Source: Mrakia gelida (lineage: Eukaryota; Basidiomycota; Tremellomycetes; Cystofilobasidiales; Mrakiaceae). From it: DNA of 64,000 nt. Below, piece by piece: positions 1 through 10,342 of the stretch. The translations under genes and the position numbers were made by a program. Below the pieces are notes generated by a model. The model saw only the letters and a list, made by a program, of their open reading frames with translations, was not told the origin of the DNA and ran no database searches. The stretch is taken from positions 1,116,001-1,180,000 of the forward strand of contig BRON01000008.1 in assembly GCA_024345305.1 (NCBI GenBank), given 5' to 3'. Each line of letters starts with the position of its first letter. The first letter of the stretch is position 1.

Positions 1-97
1 GTTGTGAGCGGCTGGAAGAGGGTTGGGAGGGGAGTCCATTGGGGTAGCGTTGCTGTTGTTGCTGAGGGAGAGAGGAAGGGGGAGGGTAGCGGGACAT
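1..97 (-). CDS. N-terminal end of an unrecognised gene leaving the window
   Basis: On the minus strand an ATG at 97 opens a frame that runs to the window edge without a stop. It gives a Ser/Pro/Gln-rich start (MSRYPPPSSLPQQQQQ...). The sequence before it on the same strand is pyrimidine-rich, as are the leaders of other genes here. Low-complexity N-termini like this are common in fungal regulators, so no function can be assigned. Only about 32 residues are visible. The next gene (387-1597) is also on the minus strand and lies upstream of it. Confidence 0.4.
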   Translation of the reverse strand, partial: MSRYPPPSSLPQQQQQRYPNGLPSQPSSSRSQ

Positions 98-386
98 GGT
101 CGAAGGGAGGGAGGAAAGGGAGAAGGGGGTTCGAGCTGAGCGACGAAGGAGGGGGCGAAGGATGAGCTTGATTCTCAGGCTGAGAGGTCTGAGTAGGAGA
201 TCCGAGGCTGACCTGTCTCCTATCGATAGAGAACGAGAAAAGAAGACGGTGAACGGTTGAAGGAAGTTCGCGTTCCCCTTCGAAGCTCGAGCTCATCGAA
301 CCCGAATTCGCGTCGTGATCTCTTCGTCTTTTGCTTTTCTTTCCAAAGAACTCGTCGCCCGAAGAATTCTGGTATATAGCTAAAAC

Positions 387-1597
387 CTACTCAATCCTCC
401 CCACCAACCTCTCCTCCTGCTCCTCCCTCCACATCCTATCCTCCTTGATCTCCCTCCGCAACTGATCCACCTCCAACCTCTCCGTCTCCAACCTCGCCCG
501 CTCCCTCTCGACCTCCAACTTCCTAGCCTCCCCACTAACCATCGCCAACCCAGGTCGCATCTTCTCCTCCACCCCGTACAGCGCCTGCACCAGCAGCTTC
601 TCTCTGGGAGTCATGGTCGACTCAGGCACTCCCGCCCAATCGTTCACGCTCATCTCCTCCTCCGAGACGTGAGCGAGCCACTTTGCTCGAGCTGGGTCGG
701 CGTGGGAGGTAGAGGTGTGGAGAGGGGAGACGCCTTGGAGGATGGTAGGGTCCATGACGTTGGCTGTTGAGCGAGGGTCCGAGGCGGGGGAGTTGGGATC
801 CGAGTGAAGGAGGTCGAGAGCTTCTTGACGAAGGGCTGCTAGGTGGGCGGGAGGGGTGGATCCAGGAGTGATGGTGAGCATGTCTTCGGTGGTTGTGTAG
901 GTAGGTTTGGGGGTAGGTTTGGAGGAGGAGGAGGAGGAGTGGGAGAAGTCTTCGATCTTGGGCCTAGTGAGGGATCCAGGTTCGTTCATCTCTGTGTGAA
1001 GATCGAGGAGGGAAGCCATGAGAGGACGGTCGTTTCTTGGTTTGTCGCCCATGGGAACGAAGGCGGCATCGATGGCGGCGTCGAGGGTGTCTCGGGTGAT
1101 GTGGTTCTGGGTGGAGTGGTAGAGGGTGATGAGTTGTTCGAGGGAGGACTGATGAGGACGAAGAAGGGGAGGAGAGGAAGGTCAGACGGAGGGGAGAAGG
1201 GAAGGAAGGAAAAGTGGTGAGGTCGACGTCGACGCTCTCCCTTCGTCTCTCCTCCTGCCCCGTCTCGTGAACCTCCAAAGAGAACGACCCTGCAGACGAT
1301 CGTGCCACTACGACAGACACGCCAGACATAACATTTACTCACCCTTGGAAGATGACCGCCTTCGAGATGAGGGGTTATGTGGGACTTCTTGCGACCAGCG
1401 TATTCGACCTTTCCTCCTCCTTCTGGCAAGTACGTCGCCTTCCTCCTGGCGTTCCTGGTGAGTCCCATCGTAGAAGGTCCATCCTTTCCACAGTTGTTAT
1501 CCAGCGAAGGTGAAGACGAGAAGGAGGCTCGAGAGAGGAGGAGGCAGGAGGAAGGGGAGGAGGATCGGAGCGAGCTCGACGTTCGAGCGGCGAACAT
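387..1597 (-). CDS. unrecognised protein with probable mitochondrial presequence
   Basis: The start at 1597 gives an Arg/Ser-rich N-terminus without acidic residues (MFAARTSSSLRSSS...), typical of a mitochondrial targeting sequence, followed by a basic stretch. A GTGAGT donor lies near 1338. The last exon (to 387, start near 1147 after a CTGAC...CATCAG acceptor) encodes a helix-forming segment beginning SSLEQLITLYHSTQNHI, a Ser/Pro linker, and a C-terminal Arg/Glu-rich coiled coil that ends ERLVGRIE. The middle exon near 1200-1285 is uncertain because no good donor is visible. The charged helical C-terminus and presequence would suit a mitochondrial ribosomal or assembly factor, and the LYH segment faintly recalls Pet123/mS26, but I do not recognise the family with any confidence. 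Confidence 0.5.
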
Positions 1598-1808
1598 CTT
1601 GAAGAGGGAGCGAAGGGGAGAGAAGGAAAGTCGGCGGGTTGGAGAGGCGTAGGTGGGGGGGTGAGGATGAGCTCTAGGAGCTTTCCTTGAGTTGAAAGTT
1701 GGAAGAAGGAGGGGGAAGGGTCGTCGACGTTGCTGGAAGGAGGAGGCCTCCAAAACTCGAGCTCTCCTCCTCCTTCCTTTTCGTCGTTGCGTCCTTCTTC
1801 AAACAGTC

Positions 1809-4328
1809 ATGTCCTTCAAACGAGCTCCTCATATAAACACTCTCTCACCAGTCAGATCGTCAGGTGAGTCGCTCGAGTTCATTATCCCACCTTTAAAAAT
1901 CGAGTTGACCTCTCCTCGTGCGCTCTAGATCGTCGGAAACTGTGTCAGCAGGTCGTCCTCGAGTTCGGCGTGGATGCAGAGCTCGCAAAAGTGCTCGTAC
2001 CAGAGGGGATCTTGACCGCTAAGGTTACCACGCATCTAGATCTACCAGGAGTCAGTCTACTTTTCATCCCTATCGAGTTTCCGAAGTGAAAAAGCTGACC
2101 TTTTCGTCCTTCCTTCCCATCCTCCTTCGTCCACCACCTCCTGCTCCCTTGTTCCCTCTCCTCCTCCTCCTTTCCTTCTTTCAGACGGTCTACTTCTCTC
2201 CCAACTCAGCTGGAACCAACCCCTTATGGTTCTCCCTCGGAAAACCTACTCCCTCCGTCACTCTCCTTCTCATCCCAACCATCCACACCCTCTCAGCCTA
2301 CCCAACCCTCCTCCCGACCATCTCAACCCATCCTCACGTCATTCATCGTCTCATCTCCGGTGCTGATCTGCTCGCTCCAGGTCTCGCTGGTCCTCCCTCG
2401 AATCTGGATCTCAAGGAGGGAGATCTCATCTCCATCTTGGCTACAGGATGTGATACTCCTCTGGGTGTTGGGAGGTTGACGGTCGACGCGAGGGAGTTGA
2501 AGGAGGTCAGAGGGAAGAGAGGGAAGGCCGTTGGGTTGCTGCATTGTTGGAACGATCAGTGAGTCCAGCGTTCCTCCTTTCAAGCTCTACGCACAGAGAC
2601 AGCACTGATTGTGCTCTCCTCGTTTCAGTCTCTGGACAGCAGGCAAAACACCAGTCAAGATCTCGTTCTCGCTTCCGGAAGATGACTCAGACGACGAGGA
2701 AGAGTCGGACGAGGACGAGTCACCTCAACCTCAACAGGATCTCTCCTCGGCCGTCAAGGGTCTCAAGATCATCGATCTATCGAAGGATGAGCCTCCCGTA
2801 GCTTCCTCGTCGACTTCAGCTTCTCCAGAGCTCTCTCCCAAAGGTTCGTTGCAGCTCGCTCTTCGTTGCGACGCGTCCGACTTCGAATCTGACTCTTCTT
2901 CGTTCTCCGTCGATCAGACATCGACGTTATCCTCCGCCTGGCTCTCCTTCAGTACATCAACTCCTTCCCCTCGCCACCCGCTCAAGTCCCAGCAGGAATC
3001 TTCCCCATCTCCTCCTCGACCTTCGTCGAAACCATCCTTTCCCTTCGACCTCACTGGGCTCCTGCCGAGGCTGTCGTCTCCAAATCGTCGTATAAAAAGG
3101 CTGGTAAATGGATCAAGGCTGTCAGTACCTTTCTACTCGCGTCATCGTTTGAGCTCGTCTCGTCTTCTCGGATCGCTAACTCAACGCGTCTTCTCCTTGT
3201 CCCTCGAACGATAACAGATGGAGAAGGAAGGTCTCATCAAGATCAAGTCCACTCGAGATCAAGACCTCATCGCCTCAGTCGACACCGCAAACATCGCTCT
3301 CAAGGACTTCAAGCCTCACGGAACGACGGGAGAGATGGAGGCGAGGGAGAAGAAGAGAGCTGCCGCTGCTGGAGGAGGAGCTGCCTCGTCTTCGTCCTCT
3401 GGGCCTGGAGGAGCTGGAGAGGGTGCAGACTCGAAAGGGAAGGGAAGGAGGATCGAGGTCATGGAGCTTTGGAAACCTCATGGAAACACAACAGCCTTCT
3501 GGTCGGCCGTTGATCTCCAGGGTCCTGACGAGTGAGTCCGTCGTTTCTCGTTCGCTTCGCCTTGCTCGCACCATGCTCGCACTAACTGACCATTTCGTCC
3601 GTTATCACAGATCCGAACCCTACTACACAGCCACCCAAATCCGAACCTACCTCCTCGCCTACATCAAATCCCACAACCTCACTCATCCTCGCGACGGCTC
3701 GTTCATCCTTCTCGACGACGCGCTCAAGACGGCCATTCTCAAGAAGGGAGAGAAGGTTGAGTTTGTCAAAAGGGACGACGCAGTTGAGAGGCTGAGAACG
3801 GGGATGCAGAGCTTTTACTCGATTAGGGTGGAGGGGGAGAAGGAGGTTAGGAAGTGAGTTTCCGACGCGTCGTTTTCGTTCGTTCGTTCGTTCCTGGTTC
3901 GAGACGACTGACTCATCGTTCTCGTTTCTGTGCCACGTTCGGCTTCATAGGAAAGGATCACCGACACCCATCCATATCACGGCTAAGAAACGACAGTCCA
4001 AGTTCGTTACGCTCGTCACCGGGCTCGAGCTGTTTGGAGTGGATCCTAAAAGTTCGTGGTCTCGTTTCGTTTCGTCTTGTCTCGTCGTTCCCTTCTCTCC
4101 TTCTTCCCTCAACCTGACTCGCTCTCGCTTTTTCTCGTCCCTCCAGCTTTCTCCGAAGAACTCAAACGCGTCTGCGCTTCAGCAACGACCGTCTCGCCTA
4201 TCAACACCACCTCGAAAACGTCGCTCATGGAAGTCCTCGTTCAGGGAACTCACGACAAGGTCGTGACCTCGTTGCTGGTGGAGAGGGGAGTGCCGAAGAA
4301 GTGGATTCAGTTCGTGAAGGGGAAGTGA
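1809..4328 (+). CDS. TMA64: eukaryotic translation initiation factor 2D (ligatin, Tma64)
   Basis: eIF2D is a cytosolic ribosome-binding factor that helps recycle 40S subunits and can deliver initiator tRNA independently of eIF2. The spliced product begins MSFKRAPHINTLSP and joins DRRKLCQQVVLEFG, the usual N-terminal DUF1947/PUA region (TVYFSPNSAGTNPLWFSLGK; ISGADLLAPGLAGPP). An acidic linker follows. Next come winged-helix and SWIB-like segments (KWIKAMEKEGLIKIKSTRDQ; GSFILLDDALKTAILKKGEK) and a C-terminal SUI1/eIF1 domain (LVTGLELFGVDP; VLVQGTHDKVVTSLLVERG), ending KKWIQFVKGK at a TGA. About eight exons are joined by GTGAGT, GTCAGT and GTTCG donors; the exon 1/2 join (phase 1) makes an Asp codon. 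Domain order and ending match the family well. No break was seen. Confidence 0.93.
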
Positions 4329-4866
4329 GGGATGTTGATGATCCTTTTGCTCTTCAGCTCGAGAGAAGAAGAAGCGAGGGAAAGAGCGAAGTCGTCGCGT
4401 CGAAACGTCTCGTCTCGTCGTCGTTGTTTGTTGCAGCTGACTTTCGCAGACCTTCTGGGTGAAAAACTCTCCGCACTGTATCAACTCTTCTTGAACGCAT
4501 CCGTGAGTGTTCTTTCCTTTTCGAAAACCTGCTTTCGCCCCTCTTTCTTTCATGCTCGACTGACCTTCTCTTCTGCTCTCGTTCAACTCCGACTCCACAG
4601 CGAAGCTCAACCTTCTTCGCCACCTCTCCTCGTACCACCACCTCGTTTTTTCCAATCTTTCCTGGCACCACCCCGATAACAGACCTTTCGAAGATGGACG
4701 ACCCTCCTCCCAACCTCGACGTCGCTGAAGGAGGAGGAGAAGCTCATCATCTTGCCGCTCTCGCTCCACCACCTCCTCCTCCCCTGCTGCTCCTTCTGGT
4801 CAGCTTGCTCTCCCACTTCCTCCTCCCTCGTTCTGGCCTTTCAACGATCCGACTGCCTGCTTCCTC
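4329..4866 (+). other. intergenic / 5' region of Rap1-like copy A
   Basis: This stretch separates eIF2D from the first in-frame ATG of copy A. It contains a plausible non-coding intron (GTGAGT near 4502, CTGAC near 4560, CCACAG near 4602). The frame of copy A stays open upstream of ATG 4867 back to a TGA near 4726. It includes a Pro/Ser-rich segment and a WPFNDP block (from 4834) that is conserved in copies B and C, so the true start is probably in an unrecognised upstream exon. Confidence 0.5.
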
Positions 4867-7698
4867 ATGGATCCCTTCTCTCCCGAAGTTCAAGAAACGA
4901 GGAGGATCTTCGAGGTGAGCTTTTCCAACCCTCTTCAAAACTCGAGCTCAACCATCTCCTCCCTCCTCCCTCTCGTCTCGTCTGGTTCTCCTTCTTCGTT
5001 CTCACCGCTCTTCTTCCCCCGCTTTACAGATCACCTCCCAAGCGTGTGGCCAAACCTTCCCTTCCACCACCGACGCCCGACTCGCCTCCCATCTCGTCCT
5101 CGATCCCTCCAAGGACGCCAACCAGTTCCTCAGAAGGCTCGCACCAGAGAAGGTCGTCTCCCTGCGATGGCTCGAGAATGGTTTCATGACGCCTGCTCCT
5201 CCTCCTGAGGACGAATTTAAACTTGATGGAGGAAAGGAGAGGGCTGAGGAAACCCAGGAAGTCGAGGGGATGCGAGAGGTAGCTCAAGAGGAGGAGGAGG
5301 AGCAGGAGCAGGAGCAGGACGAAGACGAGGACGGCGACGCTGAATCGTGAGTTCGCTCTCTCTCCCTCTCTCTTCTCTTCCTGAATCGACACCGACTCAC
5401 GCTCGCTTCTTTCTGATCTCTCCAGCTCATCTGTCCTTCACCCTCTCTCTGACTACGTCAACCCCGAGTACGCTTCGCGAGGAGGATGGCTCAAATCCGA
5501 GGAAGAAGAGCTCGCTCGCTTCCTCGCTTCCAACCCTCAGCTCGACCAGAACGGTCACTCAGTCTGGACACAGTACCATCTCACTGTGAGCTTGTATCAT
5601 TTTTCACAGCTCTTGGCTTGGGACCCCCCCCCCCCCGCTGACGCCCGTCCGACCTCGTCTCTTCGTTTTGCCTCGAAACCAGCATCCCTCTCGAAGCTCC
5701 AGCGCCTATCGCGAGTACTACAAGCGCAGGAGAGCTGCCTACTTCGATTCCAAGATTGCCGAACTGGGAGGAGCTTCCATCGCTCAACCTGCCGTCCACG
5801 AGCAAGCGGATGACAAGGAGGTTGACGTCGAGATCGAGCGTTTCGCGTCAGTCACTCCACTCGTCGCGCTCTTCCTTTCTCTTTCGAACGACGAAGCTGA
5901 CCCAGTTCTTTGTCTCGTGGTTTGGGAATCATTTTGACTCTCCAGGGAACCTCGCACTGCTTCGAAGGTATCATCTCGAGACAGAAGCCCGAGCTTCGAG
6001 GATTCGGAGGAGGATCGCTCGGACGCGTCGTCGGATTCGAACCTCGAAGGTTCAGATCCGAGCTCTGGACCTCATCATCGGTGAATCTGAGTCTTCCTTC
6101 CCTGCCTCACTCTCTCCATGGTCCTGACTACCTTTGTTTCATCTTCCTCGCTTCTCCGTTAGCTCCAGTTCAAGCCCACAGTCAACCCCGGTCGCCAACT
6201 CGTCGTCGACTCAAAGCTGGAACCAGAACGACAGGAAGGACCTGCTTCTTCTTCTGGTCGCGAGGAAGCCTGGTTCGATGTTCATAGAGGTCGCCCAGGA
6301 GTTCAAGAAAAAGGTGAGAGACCCTTTTCACCCACCTCTGTCTTCGTGCACTGTCTTCGTGCACAGAAGGAGCGTCGTCTGACTCGCTTTGGTCGTCTTC
6401 TCAGCATCCTCGCTACACCATCAGATCCATCGAAGCTCATCATCGACGCTGCAAACATGCGTACGATCAGGCAGTCCAGACCGCTCGAGCCCAGGGACCC
6501 AACGCGTCTCTCGATGATTCGGTCGTCCCCGTCTCCGGTCGAATCGCTCCTGGAGGCAGGTGGACGAAGGAGGAGGACGCTGATTTTGTTGGGATGCTAG
6601 CGAGACGAAAAGGACCCAAGTCGGATGTGTTTGACGCGCTTTGGGAGAAGGTGAGCAGCTCGTGTTCGATGTCGAATGCAGAATGAGTTGGTTCTCGAGC
6701 ACGTCGTTTTGAACACATCGCTGACTCCTCTCTTTGCGTTTTGATTACAGTACCCTCGTCGACCTTCCTCCGCTGCCGCCGCCCACTACCAAGATCACAA
6801 GAAGAGGATCGACGCCGAGGTCGCCGCTATCCAGAGGAAGGAAGGGAGAATGTCGACGAAAGGAGGACCAGCCGCGGATTCGGAATCGGAGGAGCTGGAC
6901 GAGGACGACCTGATGGGAGACGACGAGGATTCGGACGACGAGGAGATGGATCTACGAACACCAACCTCGGTCTATTCGTCGTCCAGCTTCCTCGTCGACA
7001 GGAAACGTCCTGAGAAGTCTCAGCAAGGATCGTCGTCGAAGAGAACGAGGATCGACTCTGCCTTCAACACCGTCGCGTCCTTGTCCAAGACTTCCTCGTC
7101 TTCGAACCACCGTCATCAACACCAGTCCTACGACCTCTCTTCCTCCCACAACTACGCGTCCGGCTCCAACCACCCTCTCAACCAGCCTTATCCTCCTCTC
7201 CCCTCCTTCACTCGACGCGTCGCTTCCGGATCCACCTCCTCCGCCCACCCTCAGCCTCACTCCGACGGCGCTCTCCACGAGCAGCCCCTCCCTCCATCGC
7301 CTCCTCCTCCCGCTCCAGAGATTGAGTCGTCGTCGGACGAGGAAGAGGATCTCGAACCTGAATCCTTCCTCGCCTTCGGAGCGAAACCCACCTCCTGCCC
7401 TCCTGGAGCTCCCTGCTGCTGATTTTGCGGCTTCTGCGACGAGGACGGGGTGGAGACGTTCAAGAACCTCTCACTCGCTGCGAGGAGTCCTGACAGCGGA
7501 GAGGTGGAGCGAGTCAAGGAGAGGCTGGCGTGTGGAGTGTGCGAGACGACGTGGGAGAGGAGGTGTGTGAGGAAGCTGAAGCTCGACGAGGGAGTCGCGG
7601 AGATGGGAGAGTTGGAGAGATTGGAGTGGGTTACGGGTGTGGTGCTTTCTAAGGGGAAGGAGGTTAGGAGGGAGAGGGTTTATGGGAGGAAGGGCTGA
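4867..7698 (+). CDS. Rap1-like BRCT + Myb-repeat protein, copy A (in-frame TGA near C-terminus)
   Basis: Proposed exons: 4867-4914, 5030-5346, 5426-5585, 5683-5846, 5946-6080, 6163-6313, 6405-6650, 6751-7698. A BRCT-like region comes first (HLVLDP; VVSLRWLENGF), then an acidic linker. Three Rap1-type Myb repeats follow: ASRGGWLKSEEEELARFLAS with HPSRSSSAYREYY; WNQNDRKDLLLLLVARK with HPRYTIRSIEAHH; GGRWTKEEDADFVGMLARRK with YPRRPSSAAAAHY. The HPxxT...Y second halves resemble the Myb of Rap1/TERF2IP. A low-complexity Ser-rich part leads to a C-terminal domain with paired cysteines. A TGA at 7420-7422 stands where the paralogues have Phe or Tyr between the first cysteine pair; the frame then stays open and conserved for about 90 codons to TGA 7696-7698. 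A telomere or promoter DNA-binding role is inferred from architecture only. The true start may lie upstream, because a conserved WPF block precedes ATG 4867. Confidence 0.75.
5624..5636. repeat. poly-C tract in an intron of copy A
   Basis: A run of 13 C residues lies inside the intron between exons 3 and 4 of copy A, just before its CTGAC branch site. It is the longest C run I noticed in the window and is prone to slippage or miscounting, but it does not affect the reading frame. Confidence 0.85.
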
Positions 7699-7995
7699 GG
7701 ATGAGGGGATGGGGAGATACGGGGAGGGAGGAGAGAGAGAAGTGGGACGCGACGACGCGGCGTTTCGGGTTGGGTTTGATTTTGGTTTCCTTCCGCACTT
7801 CTTGACAGTATGCCAACTCCTTCGGCCTTACGTAGCTTCTCATCAGCAATCACATACGTTTTTCTCGTCCTGAAATCTTCTTTCGTCGCGAAGGTCTGCC
7901 CCTGAAAACGAACGAGTCCGCATGATCGCTTTCTCGCGCTCCTTTTGAACGAGCTGGCTTCCTTCACTCAACCTCAAACCACATCAATCGCTCAG

Positions 7996-9716
7996 ATGAC
8001 CATCTATCCCGTCCAAGCACCTGCCTCGCAGTACTACCAGGAGCTCAACCGTCGATACCTCAGCACAGTCGAGGAGTACGAGGAGGATGACGCGGACAGC
8101 GAGGTGAGCTTCCTCCTTCCTTCGGTCTCTCTTCCCTCGACCTTCTCGAGCTTTCATCGCTGATCCGTTTCTCCTTCTCACTTTCTCGACCCAAAGTCTC
8201 TCTTCTCTCTCACTCCAAGTCTCGAGAAGGAGCTCTATCGTTTCTCTGCTCGTGAGTCTCGCCACGGCTACTGCCGAGGAGGGGGAAGAAACGACGAAGC
8301 TGGACCGACCCTGATTCTCCTTCCTTCCTCTTCAGTCTCACAAGACAAGTTCCAAAGCTTGAATGATATCTACTGCCTCCCCGTCGGTGATCACGCCAAG
8401 ATGTTGGAGGATCTTCACGTTCATCTCGTTCAGGTGAGCTCATGTTCGAGGCGAGTCGGCTCCCTTCGCCTCTCGTTCACTTCAGTCCTCTCTTCTTCCT
8501 CCTCGCAGGTGCTTACGGATGGAAGTCTCTATTGAGAGCCCGCTAGTCATGCGGGAGTGGTCGAGAAACTGCTCGAGGGAGGTGGGGAAGAGCAGGCGAG
8601 AGTACTCGATCTTGGTTCGTCGTCCTCGCTCGACCTCCTCTGTCTCCTTTCTTCATCTGATCCTTTTCCTTTCTCAGGCTGTGGAGTCAATGGCACTTGG
8701 ATCTCAGCTATAGATTCCACCTTCCCCGAGTCTCAGTGCATCGGTATCGACCTCTGCGCCAACGAATCGGAGTGCGTCGTCGCGACTCAGTCGTTGATTT
8801 CTTCGACCCTCGACTGACCGAGGCTTTCCTTCGACTTCCATGCAGATACGCTCCTCCCAACTGCTACTTCGAAATGTGGGACATCTTGGAAGGCCTTCCT
8901 TAGTCAGTCTTCTCGAGTCTGAGCGCTTCGATCGGCCGACGAAACTGACCTTCGTCGCGTCGTCTTCGCCTTCGACTTTCAGCCCAGACGAGCACTTGTG
9001 AGTCCGTGCACTCGTTCTTTCTCGTCTCAAGATCTGACTAAAACTTATCTCTTGACAGATCGGTCATCCACACAGCCTTCCTCACTCCCTTCATCCCCGA
9101 CTTCCGCTCGCTCGCGTCCGAGATTCAACGGTCCGTTGTCTCTCCCTCCCTTTCTGTCTCTTTCGTCGCTGACCTCGCGTTCGTTCTTCAGATGCCTCAA
9201 ACCCGGAGGAGTGTTGAGCATGGAAGAATGCGAAGCTACCGTTCACCTCGAAGCCCTCAACATCGACTTCCTCGACCTCGTCCAACAAGCAGCCCAGGGA
9301 CACGCCCTCCCTTTCTTCAAGAACATCGCGACGTCGAATTCGTTCAACTCTCTGTGCAAGATCCTCTCCGAGACGACCAGCGATCGAGGAGATCCAGCGT
9401 TTGAGTTCGTACATGAAGTGAATCTCATGATCCCCGTCTGTGCGCGAGAAGGGATGAGTGAGTGTTGTTTTTTGGCGTTGTTTTCGCGTTGACTGACGAA
9501 GACGGACCGAGGAGAGTTTGAGCTTGAAGCTGATCGCTCATTGTTCACTCCACAGACGCAAAAGAAGCAATGATCTCCAGCCTTCTCCAGAAGATCACCG
9601 ATATCTTGGGGGAGATGCTGGAGGGCCTCGCGAAACCAATAGACGAGGCCAAAGCTTCGTCGCGTCCGAACCCGAAGACGTCGTATCGTAGTATCTACTG
9701 TGTGAAGAGAGCTTGA
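7996..9716 (+). CDS. class I SAM-dependent methyltransferase (in-frame TGA)
   Basis: The product belongs to the fungal small-molecule SAM methyltransferases. It starts MTIYPVQAPASQYYQELNRR, has the family's YCLPVGDHAKMLEDLHVHL segment, then the SAM-binding motif VLDLGCGVNGTW (motif I) and CIGIDLC. Motif II/III-like parts are HTAFLTPFIPDFRSL and LKPGGVLSMEECE. The substrate is unknown. About nine exons are joined by short introns, including one with GTCAGT after LEGLP. The exon following CTCGCAG (about 8509) reads VLTDGSLY, then TGA at 8533-8535, then EPASHAGVVEKLLEGG leading straight into motif I, all in one frame. Either the acceptor is further downstream (AG at 8537-8538 keeps the frame and removes the TGA) or the gene is interrupted. 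It lies 297 bp downstream of copy A on the same strand. Confidence 0.82.
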
Positions 9717-10342
9717 TCGATCACGAAGGTGGAGATATATGTATGATGTTGGTCGTTTGAGGGAAGACTGTTTGCGAAACTGAATTTGAGACGACGCACG
9801 CGTCGACGCGACGCGACCCAACCTCTCTTCTCTCTTCTCCTCTCCTCCCCCTTCTCTCTCTCTCCGTTCGCCACACCCCCAACAAAAGGACGATAGACCA
9901 GCCATCGAATCGTTCTACCCAACCTTCCTCACCCACCCTCCCCTCCCAACTTGACCCTCCCTCCCCTCCCAAACACAACGAACCGCGCAGAATCTATGTG
10001 AAAACGAGCGAGAAAGGGTATCATACCAAAACCTAAAACGAAAACGAAAGCGAGAGTGGGGCAGTGCAGTCAGAGTCCAAAACCAACGACCAAAGGCGAG
10101 AAAAATGCAAGAGAAGAACAAGACGCGAGACGGGAAGGCAAGAAGAGAGAGGGTTGGGTGGTATTAAAGACACGGGCAGGGCAAGAGAAGTGGGCAAAGA
10201 AATGAGAGAGGGAGAAAGTAGAAGGTTTGCAATAAAGCGATACAGTATAGAGACGAAGCGAGATGAGGCGGGGCGAAGGGAAGGGAGGCGGGCGGGAAGG
10301 GGTTGGGTTGGGAGGAGGGCGGGAAGGGAGGATCGGGTTGGG
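9717..10342. other. convergent intergenic region, no gene seen
   Basis: This lies between the 3' ends of the methyltransferase (+) and the membrane-protein gene (-). The ORFs across it are low-complexity Arg/Gly or Leu/Phe/Ser frames with no family resemblance. It probably holds the two 3' UTRs and terminators. Confidence 0.6.

Noticed and set aside
1377..1652. Plus-strand frame with a hydrophobic stretch (SGKYVAFLLAFLVSPIVEG)
   Set aside because: It is antisense to the exon of the minus-strand gene that carries a mitochondrial-type presequence; its second half is charged low complexity and it lacks flanking exons.
4867..7698. Copy A as the classical single Rap1 of this species
   Set aside because: Three similar copies exist, the familiar Rap1 C-terminal domain is not seen, and copy A carries a stop. 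Only a Rap1-like label is supported.
7420..8535. TGA as a sense codon (alternative genetic code) or selenocysteine
   Set aside because: eIF2D, TAPT1, NIP1, TBCC and others end at TGA where the family ends, so TGA is a normal stop. Basidiomycetes are not known to make selenoproteins and no SECIS-like structure was identified.
9717..10342. Transposon or LTR remnant in the largest convergent gap
   Set aside because: No terminal repeats, target-site duplication, transposase or reverse-transcriptase motifs in any frame.
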